Shown: one piece after another, positions 48,142 to 56,465 of the stretch | Numbering within the stretch: position 1 is the first letter of the stretch | Layout of the letters: every line of letters begins with the position of its first letter | Source: Streptomyces sp. 1331.2 | Lineage (GTDB): Bacteria; Actinomycetota; Actinomycetes; Streptomycetales; Streptomycetaceae | DNA: 64,000 bases | Assembly (NCBI RefSeq): GCF_900199205.1 | Contig: NZ_OBMJ01000001.1 | Location: forward strand, 2,046,001 to 2,110,000 | Reading direction: 5' to 3' | Program-made: the position numbers and the translations under genes | Notes under the pieces: model-generated | What the model saw: only the letters and a program-made list of their open reading frames with translations | What the model was told of the DNA's origin: nothing | Database searches by the model: none

Positions 48142-49932
48142 ATGACGGGGAATCAGATGGCAGGGGATCACCCTACGCCGGGGGCAGGCGAAACGCCTGG
48201 CAGCGGTCCGCAGGACAACCGGGGCGTCTCGTTCGGACGCCCGCCAGGCGGCGGCGTGGATCCTGCCGCCGTCGCGGACCAGATGACGCAGCTGGACGGC
48301 TCGGCCATCCCGGGGCAGGCCGGGCCGCCGCCCGCCCAGCCGCCGGCACCGCCCGCGCAGCCGCCCGCCCAACCGCCGGTCGGCGGCGCCGAGTACGCGG
48401 CGTACGCGCCGACCGCGACCGGCTTCCCCACCCAGGCCCCGCCGCCCCCGGCCGGTGCGCCGGTCGGCCCGTACGACCCGGTGCCCGGTGCCCCGTACGG
48501 CGCCCCGGACCCCGGGCAGGGCTACAACACCGGCGGCTACAACTACCCGCAGCAGCAGCCCGGGTACAGCTACCCCGGTGCTCCCGTGCCGCCCAAGCAG
48601 CGCAACCCCGTGATGCTGTGGGGCGGGATCATCGGCGGCGTGCTGGCGATCGCGATCGTGATCGCCCTGGTCGTGCTGCTCAAGGAGCCCAGCCCGAGCC
48701 CCACGCCGAACGCCAACGACACCACCAGCGCCGGCCCGGACAGCAACAACAGCCCCGCGCCCGGCCCCGGCGGCAAGGGCGCCGGCTTCAACGTCGCCTG
48801 GAACGCCCCCAAGGGCGCCAACACGGACGGCGCGAACCAGATGCTCGGCGTCTGGGGCACCGACAAGTACGCCATCCGCGTCGACAGCAGCGGCATCAAG
48901 GCCTACAACCTGACGGACGGCAAGGAGGCCTGGACCATCCCCGTCCCGGCCGGCAGCAAGGAGATGTGCACCGCCTCGTACGCGGCCAACTCCAAGAACA
49001 TCGCCGCCGTCTCCTTCAACACCGGTGACAGCGACTGCTCCACCGTCGGCGCCGTCGACCTCGCCCAGGGCAAGCTGCTCTGGAGCGTCAAGGTCTCGGC
49101 CGACCGGATGTCCTCCCCGACGCTGAGCGTCACCGAGAACGTGGTCGCCATCGGCGGCAACGCGGTCGGCGCCCTCAACATCGCCAACGGCCAGCCCGCC
49201 TGGCAGTACCAGCCGCGCGACAAGGACTGCACCGTGCGCGGCCGCACCGCCGGCGCCCAGATCGCGGTCAGCGACCGCTGCTACGGCGGCAGCGGCCCGA
49301 AGTCGCAGCTCGTCATCGTCAACGCCGACACCGGCAAGGCCGCCAGCACGCCGATCACCCTGACCGGCAGCATCGAGCAGGTCGACCAGGTCGTCCAGGA
49401 CAAGCCGCTCGTGCTGCTGATGACCAACGGCCCGCAGGGCGACTACGTCCTGCCGTTCGACAAGGACAACAAGCCGGGCACCCAGATGTCCGTCAAGGAG
49501 CCCGGCTCGGACAGCCTGCGCCTGTCCGGCCAGGACGAGGCCATCACCCGGAACGTCGTCAGCGGCTCCACCCTGTACGTCCAGGTCAGCGGCACCAAGC
49601 CGGGCATCAACGCCTACGACCTGAACACCGGCAAGCGCCTCTGGTCGGCCACCACGTCCTCGTCCAGCAACGACATGCGCCTGGTGTCCGGCACCGACAA
49701 GGACGGCAAGATCCGCGCCGTCGTCGAGCAGGGCTACGACAAGCCGGCCCGCCTCGTGACGCTCTCGCCGACCGACGGCTCGATGACCGACATCGGCACC
49801 CTCGCGATGCCGAACAGCCTCGACATCGGCAGCAGCACCTCCGAGTACCTGATCTCGGACGACGGCGCCGCGGTGTACGCCTTCCGTCGCTACAGCTCCT
49901 CGGACGGTCCGCTGACCAAGTGGAAGAAGTGA
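48142..49932 (+). CDS. membrane-anchored PQQ-like beta-propeller protein
   Basis: A 596-residue protein. The first ~150 residues are Pro/Gly/Tyr-rich and disordered, then one membrane helix (VMLWGGIIGGVLAIAIVIALVVLL, about 156-180), a short linker and a ~400-residue extracytoplasmic beta-propeller of PQQ-like repeats (TDKYAIRVDSSGIKAYNLTDGKEAW; GINAYDLNTGKRLW). Cysteines are present in the outer domain. No enzyme motif is visible; role unknown. Confidence 0.87.
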   Translation: MTGNQMAGDHPTPGAGETPGSGPQDNRGVSFGRPPGGGVDPAAVADQMTQLDGSAIPGQAGPPPAQPPAPPAQPPAQPPVGGAEYAAYAPTATGFPTQAPPPPAGAPVGPYDPVPGAPYGAPDPGQGYNTGGYNYPQQQPGYSYPGAPVPPKQRNPVMLWGGIIGGVLAIAIVIALVVLLKEPSPSPTPNANDTTSAGPDSNNSPAPGPGGKGAGFNVAWNAPKGANTDGANQMLGVWGTDKYAIRVDSSGIKAYNLTDGKEAWTIPVPAGSKEMCTASYAANSKNIAAVSFNTGDSDCSTVGAVDLAQGKLLWSVKVSADRMSSPTLSVTENVVAIGGNAVGALNIANGQPAWQYQPRDKDCTVRGRTAGAQIAVSDRCYGGSGPKSQLVIVNADTGKAASTPITLTGSIEQVDQVVQDKPLVLLMTNGPQGDYVLPFDKDNKPGTQMSVKEPGSDSLRLSGQDEAITRNVVSGSTLYVQVSGTKPGINAYDLNTGKRLWSATTSSSSNDMRLVSGTDKDGKIRAVVEQGYDKPARLVTLSPTDGSMTDIGTLAMPNSLDIGSSTSEYLISDDGAAVYAFRRYSSSDGPLTKWKK

Positions 49933-50030
49933 CGCCAGGAAAGTGACCCCGGGGAAGTGACACGGGGAGGTGACACCGGACGCCGGGGAGGCGACTCCGG
50001 GGGACATCACCCCAGGTCGCGACCGGCGCG

Positions 50031-50071
50031 GGCGGGGCGGGCACGGGCGAACGGCCCGGGCCCGCCCCGCC
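50031..50071. terminator. hairpin terminator downstream of beta-propeller gene
   Basis: GGCGGGGCGGGC (50031-50042) pairs with GCCCGCCCCGCC (50060-50071). The preceding 49935-50010 has a short imperfect GAAGTGAC-type repeat. Confidence 0.8.
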
Positions 50072-50146
50072 TGCGATTATTCGGCGGGCCCGTGCGTTGG
50101 GACATGCGAGGATTCGCACCATCAGCCTGACAAAGGAGTGCAGCGA

Positions 50147-52732
50147 GTGCCCGGCACAAACCTGACCCGCGAGGAGGCCCGCACCCGGGCGGACCTCCTC
50201 CACGTGGACGCGTACGACATCGAGCTCGACCTCGGTTCGGCCCGTGAAGGCGGCACCTTCCGGTCCACCACCGTGGTCCGGTTCACCGCCACCACGCCCG
50301 GTGCGGAGACCTTCATCGACCTCGTCGCCCCGAGCGTCGAGGAGATCACCCTCAACGGCGCGCCGCTCGACCCGGCGAGCTTCGCCGACAGCCGCATCCC
50401 GCTGCCGAACCTGGCCGCCGAGAACGAGCTGCGGGTCGTCGCCGACTGCGCGTACACCAACACCGGTGAGGGCCTGCACCGGTTCGTCGACCCCGTCGAC
50501 GGCGAGACCTACCTGTACACCCAGTTCGAGGTGCCGGACGCCCGCCGTGTCTTCGCCAGCTTCGAACAGCCCGACCTGAAGGCCGCGTTCACGTTCACCG
50601 TGACCGCCCCCACCGGCTGGGTCGTGGTCTCCAACTCGCCGACCCCGACGCCCGAGCCGGTCGGCGACGGTGCCACCCAGGTCTGGAAGTTCGAGCCCAC
50701 CGGCCGGATCTCCAGCTACATCACCGCGCTGATCGCCGGCCCGTACGTCGGCGTCTTCGACAGCTACGAGAACGGCGAGCAGAAGGTGCCGCTCGGCGTC
50801 TACTGCCGGCCCTCGCTGCGCGAGTTCCTGGACCCGGAGGCCATCTTCGAGGTCACCAAGCAGGGCTTCGACTACTTCCAGGAGAAGTTCGACTTCCCGT
50901 ACCCGTTCGCGAAGTACGACCAGCTGTTCGTCCCGGAGTTCAACGCCGGCGCGATGGAGAACGCGGGCGCCGTCACCCTGCGCGACCAGTACGTGTTCCG
51001 CTCCAAGGTCACCGACGCCGCGTACGAGTCCCGCGCCGCCACCATCCTGCACGAGCTCGCCCACATGTGGTTCGGCGACCTCGTCACCATGGAGTGGTGG
51101 AACGACCTCTGGCTGAACGAGTCCTTCGCGACCTTCGCCGAGGCCGTCTGCCAGGCCGAGGCCCCCGGCTCCAGGTGGCCGCACTCCTGGACCACCTTCG
51201 CCAACCAGATGAAGACCTGGGCCTACCGGCAGGACCAGCTGCCCTCCACCCACCCGATCATGGCCGACATCAACGACCTGGAGGACGTCCAGGTCAACTT
51301 CGACGGCATCACCTACGCCAAGGGCGCCTCGGTGCTCAAGCAGCTGGTCGCCTACGTCGGCCAGGACGCCTTCTTCCAGGGCGTGCAGGCCTACTTCAAG
51401 CGCCACGCCTGGGGCAACACGCGGCTCAGCGACCTGCTCGGCGCCCTGGAGGAGGCCAGCGGCCGCGACCTCAAGGCCTGGTCCAAGGCCTGGCTGGAGA
51501 CCGCCGGCATCAACGTGCTGCGGCCGTCGCTGGTGCTGAACACGGACGGCGAGATCGAGTCGTTCGCGGTCCTGCAGGAGGCCCCCGCGCTGCCCGCCGG
51601 CGCCAAGGGCGAGGCCGTCCTGCGGCCGCACCGCATCGCCATCGGCCTGTACGAGCTCAACGGCGACTCGCTGGTGCGGACGGAGCGGGTCGAGCTGGAC
51701 GTCGACGGGCCGCGCACCGAGGTGCCGCAGCTGGTCGGGCGTCACCGCCCGGCCGTCGTGCTGCTCAACGACGACGACCTGTCGTACGCCAAGATCCGGC
51801 TCGACGAGGACTCGCTGGCCGTCGTCACCGAACACCTCGGCGGCTTCACCGAATCGCTCCCCCGCGCGCTGTGCTGGGCCTCCGCCTGGGACATGACCCG
51901 CGACGGCGAACTCGCCGCCCGCGACTACCTGTCGCTCGCGCTCTCCGGCATCGGGCGCGAGTCCGACATCGGCGTGGTGCAGTCCGTGCACCGCCAGGTC
52001 AAGCTCGCCCTCGACGCGTACACCGACCCGGACTGGCGCGAGGAAGGCCTCGCCCGCTGGGCCGCCGCCGCCGAGGAGCACCTGCGTGCCGCCGAGCCCG
52101 GCAGCGACCACCAGCTGGCCTGGGCCCGCGCCCTCGCCGCGGTCGCCCGGACCGACGGTCAGCTCGCACTGCTCGCCGGGCTGCTGGACGGCTCCGTCGA
52201 GATCAAGGGCCTCGCGGTGGACACCGAGCTGCGCTGGACCCTGCTGGAGCGGCTGGTCGCCACCGGGCGGGCTGACGAGGCGCTCATCGCCGCCGAGCTG
52301 GAGCGGGACAACACCGCGGCCGGCCAGGAGCACGCGGCCACCTGCCGCGCCGCCCGGCCGACCGCCGAGGCCAAGGCCGAGGCCTGGGCGTCGGTGGTGG
52401 AGTCGGACAAGCTGACCAACTACGTCCAGGAGGCCGTGATCGCCGGCTTCCAGCAGTCCGACCAGCGCGAACTGCTCGCCCCGTACGCGGCGAAGTACTT
52501 CGCAGCGGTCAAGGGCGTCTGGGAGACCCGCAGCCACGAGATCTCGCAGCAGATCATCGTCGGGCTGTACCCGGCGCTGCAGGTGACGGCCGCGACCCTG
52601 GAGGCCACCGACGCGTGGCTGGCCGCGGCCGAGCCGGCGCCGGCACTGCGGCGGCAGGTCATCGAGGCCCGGGCCGGGATCGAGCGTGCGCTCAAGGCGC
52701 AGGCGGTCGACCGTGCGGCGGGGGCGCGCTGA
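50147..52732 (+). CDS. pepN: aminopeptidase N
   Basis: M1 zinc aminopeptidase, 861 residues. Motifs: GAMENAG exopeptidase loop, HELAHMWFGD zinc site (HExxH) with the third ligand Glu in NESFATFAE, and a long C-terminal helical ERAP-like domain. GTG 50147 follows AAAGGAG. It is complete. A perfect-but-one terminator follows. Confidence 0.97.
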   Translation: MPGTNLTREEARTRADLLHVDAYDIELDLGSAREGGTFRSTTVVRFTATTPGAETFIDLVAPSVEEITLNGAPLDPASFADSRIPLPNLAAENELRVVADCAYTNTGEGLHRFVDPVDGETYLYTQFEVPDARRVFASFEQPDLKAAFTFTVTAPTGWVVVSNSPTPTPEPVGDGATQVWKFEPTGRISSYITALIAGPYVGVFDSYENGEQKVPLGVYCRPSLREFLDPEAIFEVTKQGFDYFQEKFDFPYPFAKYDQLFVPEFNAGAMENAGAVTLRDQYVFRSKVTDAAYESRAATILHELAHMWFGDLVTMEWWNDLWLNESFATFAEAVCQAEAPGSRWPHSWTTFANQMKTWAYRQDQLPSTHPIMADINDLEDVQVNFDGITYAKGASVLKQLVAYVGQDAFFQGVQAYFKRHAWGNTRLSDLLGALEEASGRDLKAWSKAWLETAGINVLRPSLVLNTDGEIESFAVLQEAPALPAGAKGEAVLRPHRIAIGLYELNGDSLVRTERVELDVDGPRTEVPQLVGRHRPAVVLLNDDDLSYAKIRLDEDSLAVVTEHLGGFTESLPRALCWASAWDMTRDGELAARDYLSLALSGIGRESDIGVVQSVHRQVKLALDAYTDPDWREEGLARWAAAAEEHLRAAEPGSDHQLAWARALAAVARTDGQLALLAGLLDGSVEIKGLAVDTELRWTLLERLVATGRADEALIAAELERDNTAAGQEHAATCRAARPTAEAKAEAWASVVESDKLTNYVQEAVIAGFQQSDQRELLAPYAAKYFAAVKGVWETRSHEISQQIIVGLYPALQVTAATLEATDAWLAAAEPAPALRRQVIEARAGIERALKAQAVDRAAGAR

Positions 52733-52749
52733 CGATCGGTGACAAGCCG

Positions 52750-52784
52750 GAAGGGGCGTCGGACGGGTCGTCCGGCGCCCCTTC
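52750..52784 (+). terminator. pepN terminator
   Basis: GAAGGGGCGTCGGAC pairs with GTCCGGCGCCCCTTC (one G-T wobble) around a GGGTC loop. Confidence 0.85.
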
Positions 52785-52889
52785 GGGGTTGTACGGGGTC
52801 CTGGCGGACGGCGAGCGGCGTGCGGCTGCCGCGCGCGGCCTGGCGCGTGCCGGCGTGCGGGGGGCAGCCTGGCGCGTGCGGGGCCGGGC

Positions 52890-53120
52890 CTACTTCTTCT
52901 TGCCCTTGCCGTACGGCAGGCCGGCCAGACCGGCGATCACCGCGAAGGCGACGAGCGGGAGAAACACGTACAGGCCGAGGGTCTGGCCGACACTCAGGCC
53001 GGACGTACCGGGGTCATCGCCGTCGTCCCTGGTGAAGGCCATGGCGGGCGACGACAGCAGCATCATCAGCGTGACCGTTGCGGAGACCGCGCCGGCTCGC
53101 AAAGCGTTCCTCTTGTCCAC
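52890..53120 (-). CDS. small secreted/membrane protein
   Basis: A 76-residue protein: a signal peptide (RAGAVSATVTLMMLLSSPAMAF), a short acidic outer loop (TRDDGDDPGTSG), one membrane helix (LYVFLPLVAFAVIAGLAGL) and a Lys-rich tail GKGKKK inside. Topology and length are typical of conserved small Streptomyces membrane proteins. Function unknown. Confidence 0.85.
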   Translation of the reverse strand: MDKRNALRAGAVSATVTLMMLLSSPAMAFTRDDGDDPGTSGLSVGQTLGLYVFLPLVAFAVIAGLAGLPYGKGKKK

Positions 53121-53243
53121 GTTTCCAACTTACCCGGGGCTTATGGGAGGGCGCGCGTCGGGGTCCGCCTGGTGGGGGTGGGGGCTGTGGGGCGCTGCAG
53201 GGTGCCCCGGGGCCGCCGGGGTGGGCGGCCCCCGGGGTAGGGG

Positions 53244-55358
53244 TCAGTGCGGCCGGGTGGGCGGGGTGAGGAGGGTGGCGAGGAGGGGGGCGGTGGGGGT
53301 GGTGGTGAGGCGGTCGAGGGTGATCGGGGTGCCGGAGCCGTCGGCGACCGGGAGGCGCCAGTTCGGGTACTGGTCCCAGGTGCCGGGCAGGTTCTGCGGG
53401 CGCGGGTCGCCGACCAGGTCCGGCAGCCAGACGCCGACCAGCTGCGCCGGGGTCGCCCGCAGGAAGCCGTACAGCGCGGGCATCGACAGCGGCTCGCCCG
53501 GCAGCAGCAGCCCCAGCCGGGTCAGCTCGGACCGCCAGTCGGCCAGCTCCTCGGCCGCCTCCTCCTGCTCGTCGCCCAGTGGGCGGGCCAGCAGGCCGAG
53601 CCGGTGGCGGAGCTCGACGTGCTCGCCGGAGAGCCGGGCCGCGGTGCTCGGCAGATCGTGGGTGGTGAGGGTGGCCAGGCAGCCGGGGCGCCAGGCGTCC
53701 GGGGCCAGGATGCCGCCGTCGGCCTGCCAGTCCCGCTCGAACCAGAGCACGGACGTACCGAGCACGCCGCGCGCCGCCAGCTCCTCCCGGACGCCCGGCT
53801 CGACCGTGCCGAGGTCCTCGCCGATCACCGCCGTCCCGGCGCGGTGCGCCTCCAGGGCCAGGACGCCGAGCATGGCCTCCGCGTCGTAACGGACGTAGGC
53901 GCCCTCGGTGGGCGGGTGGCCCGCCGGTACCCACCAGAGACGGAAGAGGCCCATCACGTGGTCGATGCGCAGGGCCCCGGCGTGCCGCGTCGTCGCCCGC
54001 AGCAGTTCCGCGTACGGGGCGTAACCGGCCTCGGCGAGGGCGTCCGGGCGCCAGGGCGGCAGGCCCCAGTCCTGGCCGTGGGCGTTGAAGGCGTCCGGCG
54101 GAGCGCCGACCGAGATGCCACCGGCCAGCACGTCCTGCAGGGCCCAGGCGTCGGCGCCGTCCGGGTGGGCGCCGACGGCGAGGTCGTGGATCAGGCCGAC
54201 CGGCATGCCGGCCTCGCGGGCGGCCCGCTGGGCGGCGGCGAGCTGCTGGTCGACCTGCCAGGCGAGCCAGCGGTGGAACTCGACGCGTTCCGCGTGCTCC
54301 TTCTCCGCCTGTTCGGCGTGTGGGCCGTCCGGGTGACGCAGACCCTTCGGCCAGTGGTGCCAGTCGGCGCCGTGCACCTCCGCCAGGGCGTTCCAGAGCG
54401 CGTGCCGGCGCAGCCACTCGCCCTCGCGGCGCTGGAACGCCTCGTACGCGGCCTGCCGGCCGGGCCCGCGCGGCACCTCGTGCAGCAGCTCCAGGGCCTC
54501 GCGCTTGAGCGCCCAGACGGCGTCGCGGTCGATCAGGCCGTCGTGGCCGAGGACCTCCTCGCGCAGCCGGGCGGCGCGGCGGGTCAGCTCCTCGGCCTGG
54601 TCGCGCCGCTTGCCGTCCAGGTACGCGTACTCGGGGACGGCCTCGACCCGCAGGTGCACCGGGTCGGTGTAGCGGCGGGAGGAAGGGCGGTAGGGCGACG
54701 GGTCGGAGGGGGTGCCCGGCAGTCCCTGGTGCAGCGGGTTGATCTGCACGAAGCCCGCGCCGAGGCCGGCGCCCGCCCACTGGGCCAGCTCGGCGAGGTC
54801 GCCGAGGTCGCCCATGCCCCAGGAGCGGTCGGACAGAACGGAGTACAGCTGGGCGAGGAACCCCCAGCTGCGGCCGGTGAGTTGGGGCAGCCGTTGCGGG
54901 GCGACGATCAGCGCCGCTTCCGCCTTCGCGCCGTTGGACTCCGCCTTGAGGACGTGCCGGCCGAGCGGCAGGTCGGCGGGCAGCCAGTGCGAGTGCCCGC
55001 ACGGCAGCTCCCAACTCCCTCCGCCTTCCAGCTCCACGTGCAGCCGGGCGTCCGCCGGGACGTCCAGCGCGGTGCGCCGCCCCTGCCGCACCACCACGCA
55101 GGGCGGCAGCAACCTCCCCTGCACAGAGGCGCGGTGACGCTCCAGCGCCTCCCGCACCTCCTCCGGCGTGCCGGCCGCCACCCCCAGCGCGGCCAGCACG
55201 GCCACCAGCGTCCGCGCCCCCACCGTCTGCCCGCCCGGCCCCGGGTACCGGGTGTCCACCCCGTACGCCTGCGCCAGCGCCAGCAGTTCGGCGGGCGGCG
55301 GCGGGGCATCCTGGGCCGGCACCTGCTCGGCTCCGTCACTGTCGTGGTAAGCGGCCAC
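53244..55358 (-). CDS. malQ: 4-alpha-glucanotransferase
   Basis: GH77 amylomaltase that transfers maltooligosaccharide chains. The 704-residue protein has the catalytic Asp in RIDHVMGLFRLWW, the acid Glu in GEDLGTVEPGV and the transition-state Asp in TTHDLPSTAARL. The N-terminal ~140 residues are a beta-rich extra domain common in actinobacterial MalQ. Start at GTG 55358 is plausible. The 280-base upstream region to the integrase remnant has no gene. Confidence 0.96.
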   Translation of the reverse strand: MAAYHDSDGAEQVPAQDAPPPPAELLALAQAYGVDTRYPGPGGQTVGARTLVAVLAALGVAAGTPEEVREALERHRASVQGRLLPPCVVVRQGRRTALDVPADARLHVELEGGGSWELPCGHSHWLPADLPLGRHVLKAESNGAKAEAALIVAPQRLPQLTGRSWGFLAQLYSVLSDRSWGMGDLGDLAELAQWAGAGLGAGFVQINPLHQGLPGTPSDPSPYRPSSRRYTDPVHLRVEAVPEYAYLDGKRRDQAEELTRRAARLREEVLGHDGLIDRDAVWALKREALELLHEVPRGPGRQAAYEAFQRREGEWLRRHALWNALAEVHGADWHHWPKGLRHPDGPHAEQAEKEHAERVEFHRWLAWQVDQQLAAAQRAAREAGMPVGLIHDLAVGAHPDGADAWALQDVLAGGISVGAPPDAFNAHGQDWGLPPWRPDALAEAGYAPYAELLRATTRHAGALRIDHVMGLFRLWWVPAGHPPTEGAYVRYDAEAMLGVLALEAHRAGTAVIGEDLGTVEPGVREELAARGVLGTSVLWFERDWQADGGILAPDAWRPGCLATLTTHDLPSTAARLSGEHVELRHRLGLLARPLGDEQEEAAEELADWRSELTRLGLLLPGEPLSMPALYGFLRATPAQLVGVWLPDLVGDPRPQNLPGTWDQYPNWRLPVADGSGTPITLDRLTTTPTAPLLATLLTPPTRPH

Positions 55359-55638
55359 TCGCGGCTCCTGCGATGTCTCGGCTACGCCCGGTCAGGACTC
55401 CCAAGTCCTACCCGGGTAACCACCCGACGACGCTGCGCGACACGACGGCGGGCGGTGGATCAGGGCGTCAGCGGCAAGACAAGGGAGAACCCTTCTCGGC
55501 CCCGCTCGCCGAACCCGGACCCTCTGGCAGTACCGGCCCGTCCCGGCTTTGTCAGGGCTGCTCCCACCCTCCCCGGCGTCACCCGGATGCGGCCCCCTCA
55601 GCTCCACCGCCCTGCTGCGACGGGATCAGCGGTAAAGG

Positions 55639-56057
55639 TCTCTCACCTCCACTCGAACCACCGCGCCTCATGGCGCACCCACGACCTGCGGCACTCGACC
55701 GCGACCCTCCTCCTGGAACAGGGCGTCGAACTCGTCGTCATCAAGGAGCAGTTGGGTCATGCCCACATCGGCGTCACCGCGACGGTGTACGCCCATGTCC
55801 GGCTCCGCCTCCAGTGTGACGCCATTGACCTCCTCAGCCGCACGCTCGGCAAGCCCCCGAGGCCGCCACCGATCCCGACGACGGCGACGACCCGCCACTT
55901 TGTGCAGCACCCGTCCGCTGACGTTGCCGTCAACTACTGCCGTCAAGACGCCACGAAGCCCTTCCGGAACCAACTCCGGAAGGGCTTCTGTGTTAAGCGG
56001 GTGCGTACTCCAGAAGAGCAGGCATTGAACGGTGATCAGTGCCTTCCATTGTCATAA
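55639..56057 (+). pseudogene. tyrosine recombinase (phage integrase) C-terminal remnant
   Basis: The reading frame contains WRTHDLRHSTATLLLEQGVE, LGHAHIGVTATVYAHVRLRL, i.e. the catalytic Arg, His and Tyr of the tyrosine recombinase family. The N-terminal DNA-binding and core-binding parts are missing and no start is near. The region after Tyr decays. This marks an old mobile element next to the toxin island. Confidence 0.75.
55955..55988. terminator. hairpin terminator in the integrase remnant
   Basis: GAAGCCCTTCCGGA pairs perfectly with TCCGGAAGGGCTTC (14 bp, loop 6). It lies just before the stop of the immunity-like gene on the other strand. Confidence 0.8.
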
Positions 56058-56439
56058 TCACTCGCCTTTCGCAAGTATCGCCGAGCCACTTCATGAATCT
56101 CTCTACCGACCGGAAAGAGGTCTCGTCCGACACGTCCCCGGGATCGAAGGTGAACTCGACCTCCTCCATGTCAAAGAAGTAGCACGTGAACCATATGCCA
56201 TCAACAAGGATCGCCAATGTGGCCGAAGCCTCCCCATCAATAGCAAGTGTTTCAAACAGCTCCCTCGCGTTGGCCAGAACTCCCGGGGACTCCTCTGAAA
56301 GGGTCGTAGTGAACGACACCTCCCATTCAGAAGATGAGAGCGAAGAGATAATCCGCTGCCAGTCCTCAACGTTGGCGTCAAGGATGCAGAGATCACGCAG
56401 CGCCCCGTCTACCAGGAAGTCCTCACGTTGGTAGTGCAT
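55993..56439 (-). CDS. probable immunity protein of the RHS toxin
   Basis: A 148-residue acidic soluble protein (e.g. FDMEEVEFTFDPGDVSDETSF) with no recognised domain. It starts 26 bases after the toxin stop, behind GGAGAGGTAAGG, in the position usual for immunity genes of polymorphic toxins. Base composition is AT-richer than the flanks, a sign of transfer. Immunity function is inferred from position. Confidence 0.7.
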   Translation of the reverse strand: MHYQREDFLVDGALRDLCILDANVEDWQRIISSLSSSEWEVSFTTTLSEESPGVLANARELFETLAIDGEASATLAILVDGIWFTCYFFDMEEVEFTFDPGDVSDETSFRSVERFMKWLGDTCERRVIMTMEGTDHRSMPALLEYAPA

Positions 56440-56465
56440 CCTTACCTCTCCAATTCTCGGCTCGA

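Noticed and set aside
55359..55638. A gene between malQ and the integrase remnant
   Set aside because: The short frames here show no protein-like composition or ribosome site.
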